The notes beneath the pieces were generated by a model. That model was not told the origin of the DNA. It was given only the letters and a program-made list of their open reading frames with translations, and made no database searches. Of a stretch of DNA of 64,000 nucleotides, positions 24,501 through 38,807 are shown piece after piece; within the stretch, counting starts at the first letter, position 1, and the number at the start of each line of letters is the position of its first letter. Location: contig BLZA01000009.1 of NCBI GenBank assembly GCA_013423385.1, positions 62,001 to 126,000 on the forward strand, in the 5' to 3' direction. The translations under genes and the position numbers were made by a program. The stretch is from Naganishia liquefaciens. Its lineage: Eukaryota > Basidiomycota > Tremellomycetes > Filobasidiales > Filobasidiaceae.

Positions 24501-26164
24501 CGGCAGTCTGGCATTCTCTGCCCCAAATGGCTGTCGATAGCGCTCATTTGTCGAAGTCGGCCCCACGAAGCCTTTAGTTTGGGCTTGAAGTGTATCAGAT
24601 GACTGTCGAGGAATCTCTCTTCTAACAGGTGCAGATCGCGTTTGATCGCGAGCCGTTCTGCGCTCTCCTGCGTCGGAAGCGGCAGTTGGTACCCGAAAGA
24701 TATCCAGTACGCCTCGAAGGTACCTTTCGGCCCGACTTGGCTTGCTTTCCTTTGCGCTTCGCGAGTTTCCTCCTGCAATCAAGGCCACGGCCAAATCCTT
24801 TGCAACGGATAGACTGTTCGTTCGCGCCACATTGGATCGCAAGGAGTTCCTTCTTGGTGGGATATCCGGCAACTGATGGGATTTGGGAGAGAATTTGGCG
24901 AACCGAGTCGATAGTGTAGAGACTGACATTTCTTCTTGTTGAAAACCTGATGCCGGTTGTTGCAGAAAACCAAGTGACTTTGTCTGCGGTAATCCATCCA
25001 GACCGAGAATTTTCCTGGCCTTCGGCGCTCTTGTCATCTTCTCGGATCTGACAAAAGCCTGAAGAGGGGGAATGCCCGGATCAGGTACTTGAGGAGGAGC
25101 CAATGTACTCTGTCGGCGTGACGCTCTTGCATCTGACCCCATATTTGGCGTAGCATTGCGTTTTCCCGGCATGTCCTGTGCTGATTGAGCCATCAGATCC
25201 CCATTGATTCGTACCAGACGTTGCACTACGGCAGCTTCGTTCAGGTGCACATCATCTTCAGGCAGAAGCGATGGATAACGGCACAAATCGGGCGGTATGC
25301 GACTGATGATGTCGTAATGCGCAAAGACTTTTTCGATGTTGGTGATTGCAGACGGCGTATCGTCGCACGAGTCTTGTCCTTTGATGTGTTTGTGAAATTT
25401 ATGAAGCTACATTGTGCCACCTGCTTGAGCCTTTGGAGCATGGCTGAATAATATCATGATCTCACCTCTTCCTTAATGATGTCCAGATCTCGCGCAAGCT
25501 TTCTTACCCTGACCCCCTGATTCACCCAGTATACAATCCATTCCAGGATCCCCTCCCGGGCAACATTTTCCGACAATCCGTCCTTCCGCAGAAATACGAA
25601 GAGCGGTACAACCCGCGCTGATAATGCTTTGAGAGAAGGGGTTTGCACGCGAGTAGACTCCGTCCTTTCCCAACTGCCCTTACGTTCCTGACTCTGCGAC
25701 GGAGCCGCTTGTTCGGACTTGCAGTGGTCAACTGGTTCGCCGTCAAGTTTAGCAAGCGGGGATTCGAGGGGATGCTGATCCGGCGCCGCATTGCTTGGCG
25801 AAGTCGCCAACAACGTCCTGGAAGATTCCGTTGTCACATCCCCCGCGGAAATCGAAGTCGACGGTCGTCGCTGCAGAAATGTCGCAAAAGAAGGCGATGA
25901 TTCTGCCGTCAAAGGCGGCGTTTCCAGGCGATGTGATCCTCGCCTTGAGTCCGCATCCATGCGGAGATGAAAGAGCGGTGACGACGGGCATTCTTGAGTA
26001 GGCGGTTTCGGAAAGCTGAAGAGTTGCTGATGAGTTGTTGCGGACTGCCCCTCTGTTTCGACCAAAAGATCCCCTGTCCCGCGCGCATTGGCTTTCGCGT
26101 TTCTAGGATGGCGTGGCCTCGACATCGTGTTTGCGATGTCGCATGCTATATCGTACTGTGCCAT
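21510..26164 (-). CDS. Uncharacterised 1463-aa Ser-rich protein, C-terminal PPPY motif
   Basis: Five exons in minus order (26164-25466, 25406-24213, 24149-23871, 23790-22216, 22154-21510) join in frame, and all four introns are phase 0. Long Ser/Arg/Pro-rich, probably disordered stretches alternate with short helical segments. The first of these (RVVPLFVFLRKDGLSENVAR through the WIVYWVNQGVRVRK region into exon 2, ending IPPDLCRYPSLLPEDD) looks like one folded domain. Further ones are REVLLEYVYGKIRSF, HPWVTSAIYHLRFSLGL with a following 90-residue helical exon, and EIRLGMTCGQMEINLLRMI. The protein ends APPPYQPTSDD. PPxY is the ligand of WW domains such as those of Rsp5/Nedd4 ubiquitin ligases, so regulated trafficking or turnover is possible (inference). 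I recognise no family. Confidence 0.7.
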
Positions 26165-27280
26165 CCCAACGGTGCGTTGTCGTGTCGATGTAACGGGTAA
26201 AGATTAGATATGTTTCATTGGTCAATCAGCACCACGCTTTTTCTATGGTCACCTGATCGGGCGGATCTCTGCCAGCTTAAGTGGTTCGCGTTTCAGGTTG
26301 CGGATAAAAATTCGACACCTTCCATCAACTCCAATCTCCATGTAGCGCATGATGACGGGATGATAATCAAGCAAGTCTATTCGTAGTTGCTCTCATGCTG
26401 GATAGATATCCGAAATAAGAACTCACCAACAATGATAAGTGAGTACACTGAATGGTCATCGGGTACCAGTCCATGCTTTTAGGGGCTGGGACGCCACTCT
26501 AACGAACGGAAGCATTCTCAGTCTTTCGCTTATAATCTACTTACAACATGCCAGTATCCTGCTACCACAGGCAACGCAGGCTTCGTCTCACGACCACACA
26601 TATCGTCTCCTCCGCCCTAGATTGGCCAAGGCTAATGACGACCATGCTCCTTTTCCGTCAGACGCTCAGCGAGTCCTGCTTGTTCTCGTACAATTTGCGC
26701 TGCTGACTGCTGAAAAATATCCTGAATGGCGATTTCTTCTTATTAAATATTCAATGCAGAACGCCCCGCATCCGCGATGAAAGGCTCGGCCTCTGTAGCT
26801 CAATCAGATGCAGCATCTTCTTCATCCGGTGAACACCGGGTTGCCTGCTTGTGGTGCGCCATCTTGCCTTTTCTACCTCCCTTCCGGTCTTTTGAGCATA
26901 CATACCATCCTCGTGATATGCTCCGCCGTCTGTCGTCACTCGACAGTATGACGCCACTCTTCTCGCTGAATACTTCATTCGCACAACCTCCGGTTGACCG
27001 TTTCAACCATCCCATGCGTCAGGGTCGACCTACGCGCCGAGAGAGCTGAGAGGAGTCCAGTCTGAACGCGCTAAAGAGAAGCACATGAAGAGGACGAATA
27101 CAGCCAACTCTGCTCCGCCGGCGGCCTCGAGTCTCGGCGGCCGGTTCTTGGTTCCGAGCAATGTTGAAGCACGATCCACCACCGCTCACGAGACTGGACT
27201 TGTTTTTCCAAACGACTATAGCCAACCCTAGCCTTTTCTCATCACGCACCACTACCTTCGCCGCAGACTCTCTCCGATTG
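26165..27280. other. Divergent intergenic region (uncharacterised 1463-aa gene / Polo kinase)
   Basis: 1.1 kb separating two divergently transcribed genes and so containing both promoters. I found no supportable coding exon. A tRNA-like word order near 26790 was examined and rejected. An AT-rich segment lies at 26190-26440. Confidence 0.35.
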
Positions 27281-30319
<3,039 letters not shown>

Positions 30320-30812
30320 TACGCGGAGTCGGAAAGCGTAGCTTGATTTATGTAGCGAGGTGTCATGCGCTTGAACGCGATTTAGCGATCTTCGTGCCTC
30401 GATCAAGCCACAAGTAACCGTATCATGCATTCCAACATCAGCATCTCATCTTTACGCGGTCGTCATCCTGCACTGGTTATCCGTGTATCCGTCGAACCTG
30501 TAGACATATCTATTGTACTGTAATAATACGAGTATGCGATGACTTTTGAAGGTGTCTTGAACTCGAGCCTATTGCGGGCTGTCTGATTTTTGCACCGTTT
30601 TTGAACTTCTCTTTGCACAGAGCTTTGGTTCCGGCATACTTGGAATCAGACGAAATGGACAGGAGGTCAAGCCTAAGCATTCGAGCCGAAAGAGTCATGG
30701 ATACAATAAGTCGTGATTGATACAAAATTACACATCGGTAGTGCACAGGTATTCTGGGCACGCGTAGCACTTCTCCTCCGCACGATCCCTCTGCCTCTTT
30801 TCCAAAATCCTC
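30320..30812. other. Convergent 3' intergenic region
   Basis: 493 bp between the 3' ends of the Polo kinase (+) and the small Cys-rich gene (-). It presumably holds both polyadenylation regions. A TTGTACTGTAATAATACG stretch near 30513 is AT-rich. Nothing else was seen. Confidence 0.35.
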
Positions 30813-31134
30813 TTAACAAGGCAACGGGAAGACACAGAAATTGCACGGAATCGGGCACGGAATGATGAAGCAGAACCGTCCGGGACACGCTTCACCGCCG
30901 CCCCTCAGCCTCATGCCTTCGACTTCTGCTTGTTGATCGACCGCTTGCTCGGTCGTTGGCTGGGTTGCATCTACAAAAAGGACATGAAGTTTAGTCTTTG
31001 GAAAGGTATGATAAAGTTGAATCGGGGCACGAACGGTTCATGCCAGTCATGGCGATTGGCTGTTGTGTCTGTGTCATTGACATTCTTGGAGCGGGCTGTT
31101 GCTCAATGGCGGGTTGAGTGTACGTGTTCACCAT
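30813..31134 (-). CDS. Small (85 aa) protein with a Cys/Pro-rich hydrophobic C-terminus
   Basis: Two exons (31134-31035 and 30970-30813 in minus order) joined by a 64-nt intron give exactly 85 codons. The first half is Gln/Thr/Pro/Met-rich (MVNTYTQPAIEQQPAPRMSM) and looks disordered. The end reads GMRLRGGGEACPGRFC, then FIIPCPIPCNFCVFPLPC: six Cys in the last 24 residues separated by Ile/Phe/Pro. An 'LRGG-x-C' lead followed by a Cys-rich hydrophobic tail occurs in many small basidiomycete proteins. It is reminiscent of CYSTM-type tail-anchored, Cys-rich stress proteins, but the spacing differs. The likely role is a palmitoylated or membrane-embedded tail (inference). The donor is GTTCGT. The stop is TAA. 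Confidence 0.7.
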
Positions 31135-31623
31135 CTTGCTGATGTGCGGTATGTGCGTTGGTATCAAGTGTTGGCAGGCGTTTGTGGGCTTGTGTTTGGC
31201 TTGTCTATCGGAGCAGGAAGAGATCCGCTCAAAGGAGAATCTGGATGGCAACGCTGTGTTGCACAAATACATAGCAATAATATCTGCTTCCGTCCCATCT
31301 GTCAGACTGCGAATGACGTCAAGATCGCTTACCTAATCCAGATTCTCACTGGGCGATCGTCGGCTCGTTCGGGCCGGGAAGGGGTACACGCTCCGAGACA
31401 GATGCTGCCCATTTCTATACCGGAAACGATATTCCCTGAGGGAGGCATTTCGCTCTCAATGGTTGTCAGCTCGATGAATGCCGGGCCGTCTAGCGTGTAG
31501 AGCTAGGGGATATCCCTATCAAAGCGCTCAGCGTGATCCTGTCTTGCTTCATGCATACATATAAAGCGTGAGCATCATTCGAGTCGATGGTTACGAACTT
31601 TCCACCAAAAGGCATCAGTCATC
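31135..31623. other. Divergent intergenic region (Cys-rich gene / carboxylesterase)
   Basis: 489 bp between the starts of two divergently transcribed genes. It contains a CACATATAAAG-like TATA region near 31556-31567, about 60 bp before the esterase ATG at 31624, which is plausible as its core promoter. Short frames on both strands are not supported. Confidence 0.4.
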
Positions 31624-33775
31624 ATGTGGCGTTTCGTTTGGCTGTCACTCCATCTCCTCGCCATAGTCAAAGGAAAGCCTATCACTCGCAGCTCAGACCC
31701 TACTCCTTCGGCCGATCCGGTTCTCTCCCTCCCTTATGCTAATTACCGAGGCTACCACAACACCACCTCCAACCTCTACATCTTCAAGTCCATCCGCTAT
31801 GCCGCCGACACTTCCGGCCGAAATCGATGGCGGGAAGCACAGCCTCCTAGCAAGGAGTTTGATGCGGGAATTCAAGACGCAACTCAGTGGCCTAAACAAT
31901 GCCCGCAGGCGACGAATGGCGGGGTCGTCAGTAAAGATCAGTACAGTCCGTTGCAGGAGATTGATGATGAGGATTGCTTGTACCTGAGTGCTTGGATTCC
32001 TGACGCAATCGCAATTGGCGAAAAGGATAAGCATGATTCGAGGAACATGGGCCATGATGGCAAGGAGCAGAATCAGCTGTTGCCAGTCTTGGTGTGGATC
32101 CACGGTGGTGGATGGGACCGTAAGTCTAGCTTTATCGAATCCCCTAATGATCCCGCTCATTACCTCTCTCCAGACAACTCGGCCCGAGAATTCGACCAGA
32201 CACCGCTCATCAACTCTACAGGCAACGCTTTCATCGGAATCACCATCCAATACCGCCTGGGCGTCTTTGGCTTCCTCTCCCATCCGGACATGGCCCAATC
32301 GAATGGCCTCAACGCCGGGATTACCGATGCCCGCGCCGCATTACGTTGGGTGCAGGAATACGTGCATCTTTTGGGAGGGGATAAGGATCGCGTCACAATC
32401 TGGGGACAGAGTGCCGGTGGGGGTACTGTTGGGCATTTGATTGCCGCTGAAGCTGCCAAAGAGGGTTTGGGGAAAAAGGAAAGGCTGTTTTCTAGTGCCG
32501 TGCTCAGTTCTCCCTACTTTGTTCCCATGGGATCTTGCAGTGATTCGTTCTGGAGGGTAAGGGAGTGCCTAACAAGCACACCTCCATGGCTGATGGGTAT
32601 ACTGGGGCCGCCCTAGGATCAATTCCATGACTTTTCGAGCAAGGCAAACTGCACCGGCGATCTCGAATGTGTCCGTCAGCAAAGTACCGACGTTCTCAAA
32701 GTCCTGAATCACGAGGTAAGCATATATTCGTTCCCTCTCTCCCTGCTCAACCCTTTCAAACAGCTGTATGTGAGCTTCAACTACTCTGGAAGGCCCTCAC
32801 TATTCGAGCCGTGCGTCGAAGGGCCCGGTGGATATCTGCAGTACAATACGGTAGAACAATTCGTCAATGGCAAGGTCGCAGGGGTGAGGCAAAAGCCGAA
32901 AACGGAAACAAGACCTGAAACTAATTCATGTGCTTCGTCTTCGTCTCTAGAATGCAGTCATTGTCGGATCAAACTACGCCGACGGAAGCACGTTTGTTTC
33001 CACCACCTTGAGGGTGCCTGACAACGTGACGAATGTCGCTGAAGAAGCCGACGATCGGCTCGCAGCTATACTCAAGAAGGACTGGCCACTGACGGACGAT
33101 CAGGTATCCGCCGCATTGTCCTTGTACCCGCTCGAGGCATTCACGGACAACTATGAACGAGGCGGTGTCATTTTCACGGATGCCGTCTTTGCCTGGTGAG
33201 GAAAGGTCACCACGCGTCACGGGACCATCGCTCAAACCGGATTTGTAGTGCTTCCAATTGGCTGGCGGACGCATTCTCCCAAAATGGATACCGGTACTTG
33301 TACGCGGTGGCAGATGCGATTCATGCGCGAGGTTGGTATTGGTTACGTCAGTTTGACAGCGTGTCTGATATCAAGACCCCTTTTTACAGACAATGCGTAT
33401 GAATTTCCTTTCTTCTGTGAGTTTCCCTTGCGAGGTCATCCGATAAAGACTGACTAACTTGCGGGTCTAGACAACACCCTGTCGCCCTACTCTCCGACAT
33501 TCTATCAGTCTTACATCGGCTCCGTGACCTCTTTCATCTTGAGCGGCCCCAAAAAAGCCTCGCCAAACAGCTTGCAATCGGCCTCCATCATTCAGAAAGA
33601 AGGCACATGGCCAGCTTTTAGCGACAAAGGCGAGTACAAGGTGCTCAATTTGACAAGAGATGCGGCGACGGGCACCAACGTGACCTCTGGCTATGTGGGA
33701 TCCGGTAGCGTCCGAGTCGGAACGGATGAGAGGTGCGAATTCTGGAAGCAGGTCCGCATGAGCGGAGGTTGGTAA
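31624..33775 (+). CDS. Secreted type-B carboxylesterase/lipase
   Basis: Nine exons (31624-32119, 32174-32556, 32617-32715, 32764-32883, 32951-33195, 33249-33331, 33390-33416, 33471-33775, with intron 1 being 54 nt and stop-free) give 585 aa when counted as these eight coding blocks. A signal peptide (MWRFVWLSLHLLAIVKG) precedes the alpha/beta-hydrolase. The motif DEDCLYLSAWIP, the oxyanion HGGG and the nucleophile elbow GQSAGGG are present. The acidic triad position lies in VGSNYADGSTF, with Asp where the family has Glu. The catalytic His is in IHARDNAYEF. Typical EDCL and surrounding Cys residues fit the fungal cholinesterase-like/lipase group, which hydrolyses extracellular esters. The elbow has Gln instead of the usual Glu before Ser. 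Activity is likely; the substrate is unknown. Confidence 0.9.
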
Positions 33776-33936
33776 GCGCAAGATGGCCGGAGGGCGACCG
33801 GCTTCTTCTCCATTACCTGGTTGTGACAAGAATGTAGAACAGACTGAAGGGTAGTCTCCATGCGCAGGTCTGCCATGAATCATACTTGATTCTTTTCCGT
33901 CATAAGACGCTATGTACAACCTCAACTGCCTCCCGC

Positions 33937-36900
33937 TCAAGCGTTCATTGCCTCTTCCAGGGTATCCTCTCCGACTGCCTCCTTGGCAACAACTCCAGCT
34001 TCTTCGGCAAGTCCGACAGCGGGCACGTCACCCGACACGACGTCTTCCGTCTCTGCTGGCTTGATCTCTGATGTGGCGGCGAGACGCTGAATGTCGGCCA
34101 CTTTGCTGGTAATGTCTTGACCGAATGTACGGAGCGAGAGCATGCTGAACATGCGGGGTCAGTGCACGATCTGCGGAATGGGCAGCACACAACACACCTC
34201 TTTTCCTTCTTGTCAATCAATAATGACAGCGAGTCCTTGGCTCTCCAGATGGGCAAAGTGATGGGAATTCGAAGGCTGCGCAGAGTCAGTTTCGTCATCG
34301 ATGCGTCCCAGGGCACGACTCACGCTCCACCGCCGTGTCGTGTTGACGTTCCGACGTTGAACACAATCACATGGCAACCGAGCGACTTGTCCTTCATCTC
34401 GGCCAGCAATCCGGTCTCCTGCTTGGAGATCTGCACACAATCAAGCCAATCAGCTTAGTCCTAGACCGAAAATGGCAAAACGCACAAGAGGATACATGTC
34501 GGCGAGCAAGACTTCAAGATCATCGATCGTGCCCTGCAGGATCTTGCTCTGATCCATGTACGGCAACACGCTGGCTAGTCCCTCTAGCGGGATTCGCCAT
34601 TTGCACTTGAGATCGGTGTTTCGGTTCTGCGTGTCTTGACGGACAAATACACGGATACCGGCCGAAAGCAGACGAATGGAAGAGTACTCGTTCGAGTTGA
34701 TGAGGTTCTGTGCGCCGTGTGAGCGAGAGTGAGGTAATGTTGGGCGGGAAGACTCACTTTAACGATCTCGTTTGACATGTACAAGTTCCTGTTGGCCTCT
34801 CCCGTACCGTTTCGCACAAAACATCGCTCTCGCGGAAAGTCGTCGGAGAGACCAAAGTATTCACTACATAGTCGTCAGAAACCGTCCGCCAAGCGCCGCC
34901 GCTCTACCACTCACATGCACGACAAGAGTTCCGGATCATCAGACTTGACGTAGAAGAATGGATCCTCCTTGAAAATGTGATCGGTGCCCTTCTTCTTCTT
35001 CTTGCCCTCGGCATGAGCGGTAGCCTTTCTCGGGGCCTCGACCATTGCTGCATCTCCGGGCGCAGCATCCTCAACCTTGGCCTTTTTCGTGGCCTGCTCG
35101 GGCCCTTCGGGTGCCGAAGGCGAGACGGCGCGTTTCTGGGAAACGGCAGCGTCCGTAGACTCGGTGGTTCCCGAGGCGGCAGCGCGCTCAATGACACAGA
35201 CGTAGAAACCGCCGGTATCCTGGTCATGTGGCAATAAACGAAGACTAGTCGCGCAAGTCAGCACATATTAGCAAACGGGAACCCCAGGGGACCTACCCAT
35301 GTTCCAAGCCCAATTCCGCGGCATTCTCCGGCGCCCACAACGTCCCGGCCAATATCTTGTCGCGACCGGTAATCTTGCCGGTCCCGCTCAAGCCGATGGC
35401 CCTTCCACGCTCATACTCTTCGCGCTCGGCCTCGTGTCCCTCGGCCTGGACCCTCGTCTGACAATCCCGCAACGCCTCTTCCAAATCTTCGGCAAAGAAC
35501 TCGGCATCCTCGATACCGACCTGCTTTCGTCGTTCCCGCACACCGGCAATGTAGCCAAAGTGGTGAACCTGGGAAGGATGGTAGATGAGCGCACCCTTGT
35601 CGTCTTGAGAATGAATCTTCCACTGCGTCAGCCCGCGTCGGCGCTTGAGCCCGGGCAAGACGGATTCGTCCTGGGGCATGATTCGGAAGGTGCCCTTCGG
35701 GTGGGTGTTGAGGGCCGCGGCGACGACGGCTTCGTTCTCGGTCGGGTTGAAGCTGCACGTCGAGTAGACCATGCGACCGCCCGGCTTGAGAAGCTGCATC
35801 GCGCGCAAGAGAATACGCAGCTGCAAGGGATGAAGCGACGAACCGTTTCCGGGCGTCCATGATTTCCAAATGTCGAGGTTTTTGCGCATCGTGCCGTCAC
35901 CGGTGCAGGGCACATCCGCGAGGATCCGATCGTACGACAGGGCCGATGTCTTGCCGTCGGCGTTGGTGAGCTTGAAGGTAGGAATGCGAGAAGCGTCATT
36001 GTTTGTCACGCCGAGTCCGACTGAAGGCATTCGGCCCGTCTGATGCACGAGCATGTGGCATCGCTTCAAGTCTGTATCGTTGGCGATCAAGAGACCGGTC
36101 GTCACCGTCGAGTGATGGTTCAACGCTTCCATCATCTGTGCCGTCTTGCTTCCCGGGGCGGCACACATGTCTAGGCATACGTGGTGCGCCTCGATATTCA
36201 GCAAGAGCGGCGGAATCATCGAGACGGCCTCTTGTCGGGAGATGTTGCCAATCTCGGTCTCACCCACGAGGAAGCGCTGGAAGACTTTGAATTCCTCGGA
36301 TTTACGGACGACACGCTTGGGCACGTCGAGTTGCCATGCGAGGTGACCCGGGTACCAGGTCAATTGACGCGGCGGAGCAAGGGTGATCATGCCCGTGTCG
36401 GCGTCGAGGGTCATTCCAGTTTCGTCGGCGACGACGGCGGACTCGTCGGCCGTCGGGGTCTCGGGCGCGGGAGTCGTCTCGCTTGGTGTGGCGGCGGCAG
36501 ATCTCATGCGCTGCATGTTGGGATTGAGCAGGAAATCTTTCGAGATGGTCACGTTGGAGAGCATGGGCAGGTAGTGTTCCTTGATCTCGTCGTTGATGGC
36601 GTTGGCGTGTCTAGAAGGGGTGAGGAATGGGTGAGGTTAGCGTTGTGTCGGTGTACGAGGAACCTTGATGCGCGAGAAGCGAGAGCGATTTGCGAACGAG
36701 CCAAGGGGCGATCCTCGAGCCGACTGCCTTGCTAGTCACCAGCGACCGTGCACCGACTGCAAACGTGGTTGTTCGTCTCACTTTCGCTCAAAGACAAGAT
36801 TACTGCGAGCGAAGCAGCCTCCCAGGACAAGTGCGTGCCAGAGCGATGGATCACCGGACGCGACCGTTTTTCGTGGTCCGAAGACGCCTCGGCCGATTTC

Positions 36901-38807
36901 CGCGCGCTCGAGGAGTCTCCGGCTTGCAAAGTGCTCGAGGGGTCTCCGAGTTGCCGTCTGCTTTCCCAATCCGCTCGGAAGATTGGCCTTGCGTCAAAAG
37001 GTCTCGCAGGGTGGGCGCGAGATGGACCATTTCATATGCAGAGTGACTTCTCGGTCACTATCCACGAGTCAGGGAAATTGACGCTCAGCCGTCTCGTAAG
37101 GCCGTCCGGACGTCGCTGCAAGCGGCGGCTTTGGTTCTCGCTCGAACAAGTTGTAAGAAATCTCCCTTGAGACGGAGCTTGGGACACCACGAGTCTCGCT
37201 AGCGCTCGCCAAGGCCGTCGCTCGCCCCTGCTGCGACGAGCCCGAGGAAGCCCCTCAGAGACGCCTCCTATCCTCGCTGACGCTCGAATGAGACTCTGAT
37301 GATCGCTCTGCTTGACGTCGATCCAAAGACGGATTGTCTCTTTCGCAGACGGATTCGAATGAATTCTTTCTTTCCGCAACCCGATACTCGCCAAAGCTCG
37401 AGAATGATGTATGCTGCGCGAGCGTGAGCCCACAGCCTCGTCCAAGAGTTCCGAGCTGCAACGTCTCCTATTCACGCTTGCTTGGATGGAGTCTCGCCTT
37501 GCCCGTGGCTCGCTTCGCTCGATAATTTCTTCCTTTGGATCGACGAGACACCGACGCTCGGCTGTGCAACGGCCTCGAGAAATCCTTGCCTGTGACGCCG
37601 TTATTCTCGCTAACGCTCGACGACAGGGAATCCCGGACGTGCAGCGATGGCCTCGAAGGATCCTGCCTGCGGCGCATCCTATTCTTGCTTCGCTCGAAAA
37701 GGGCGTTCTCGTCGCTGTCGCTCGATGAGAGAGGTTTCCTTGCTGCGCTCGGCGGGAGAGGTATTCTCGGCCGTCCTACGACGGCGTCGGGGAATCCTTG
37801 CCTGCGGCGCTGGTGTTCTCGCTTCGCTCGATGAGACAAGTATTCTCACTCCGTTCGGTCGCTCCAGGTATTCTCGGCCGTCCTACGACGGCCTCGGGGA
37901 ATCCTTGCCTGCGGCGCAGGTATTCTCGCTTCGCTCGGGGTATTCTCGCTCCCTCCGGTCGCTCGGGAATGTCCTCGCTTCGCTCGAGGTATTCTCGGCC
38001 GTCCTACGACGGCCTCGGGGATTCCTTGCCTGCGGCGCTGGTGTTCTCGCTTCGCTCGACGAGACAGGTATTCTCGCTCCCTCCGGTCGCTCGGGAATGT
38101 CCTCGCTTCGCTCGAGGTATTCTCGACCGTCCGACGACGGCCTCGGGGAATCCTTGCCTGCGGCGCTGGTGTTCTCGCTTCGCTCGACGAGACAAGTATT
38201 CTCGCTCCCTGCGGTCGCTCGAGGAATTCTTGCCTGCGGCGCCTTGTATTCTCGCTCCCTCCGGTCGCTCGAGGTATTCTCGACCGTCCGACGACGGCCT
38301 CGGGGAATCCTTGCCTGCGGCGCTGGTGTTCTCGCTTCGCTCGACGAGACAAGTATTCTCGCTCCCTGCGGTCGCTCGAGGAGTTCTTGCCTGCGGCGCA
38401 GGTATTCTCGCTTCGCTCGGGGTAGTCTCGCTCCCTACGGTCGCTCGGGAATGTCCTCGCTTCGCTCGTCACTCCTCGGCTCGACTCGACTCACGCCCTG
38501 CTCCCCGTCACCCTCCACGTCAACGGCAAATCCCTCTTCAACGCCCCCAAAAACGCGCCCCACTCTTCCTCCCCCATAATCCCTTGCGCCCTATAATACT
38601 CTTCAAACGCCGCATTCTGATACTTGATCTCCTTCCAATTATCGACGTCGCGCGATCCCGTCGTCCTGTTGCGTCCGTCGGCATTGGCGGGGTCGTCTCG
38701 TCCCGGTCGGCTGGTCGCGCCTCCGCGTTTCTGCAGCAGGGTGTCAGCGTCAGATGCGGTATCGTGTACGTGATACGCACTCCTCGTGATCCTTTTCCTC
38801 GTGGCAT
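33937..38807 (-). CDS. TRM4: tRNA (cytosine-5)-methyltransferase TRM4/NSUN2, split by a 1.88-kb repeat-filled intron
   Basis: Nine exons in minus order (38807-38781, 38730-38495, 36610-35297, 35244-34915, 34863-34758, 34707-34486, 34430-34324, 34275-34198, 34105-33937) give 862 aa with no frame error. The N-terminus (MPRGKGSRG|KRGGATSRPG, FEEYYRAQGIM, LPLTWRVTGSRA) and exon 3 (HANAINDEIKEHYLPML) are adjacent in NSUN2 family proteins, so the long intron (36611-38494, GTGAGT...CTAG) must be removed. The AdoMet site is LDMCAAPGSKTAQ. The two catalytic Cys are in DVPCTGDGTM and YSTCSFNPTENE. The family makes m5C in nuclear-encoded tRNAs. The C-terminal third carries a Lys/Ala-rich linker, a PUA-like region (NLYMSNEIVK, RIPLEGLASVLPYM) and an acidic tail. 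The divergent gene IMP1 begins 198 bp away. Confidence 0.93.
36611..38494. repeat. GC-rich minisatellite filling intron 2 of TRM4
   Basis: The intron is made of variants of a few short modules: GGTATTCTCGCTTCGCTCG, CTCGCTCCCTCCGGTCGCTCG, TTGCCTGCGGCGC and a hairpin GCCGTCCTACGACGGC. The hairpin module recurs near 37770, 37877, 37998, 38125 and 38282, so the higher-order period is about 107-157 bp. Copies from about 37640 to 38480 are nearly identical. From about 36640 to 37640 only degenerate, scattered relics of the same words remain. Because the modules rarely contain stops, frames of 200-340 codons are open on both strands; I regard them as artefacts of composition, not genes. No transposase or target-site duplication was seen. 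Confidence 0.9.

Noticed and set aside
26786-26850. tRNA-like text (GTAGCTCAATCAGATG...)
   Set aside because: It resembles a D-arm start, but no T-arm GGTTCRANNCC and no matching acceptor stem follow at the right distance.
35299-36735. Plus-strand frames antisense to the TRM4 catalytic exon
   Set aside because: They mirror a strongly conserved minus-strand coding exon and have no motif of their own.
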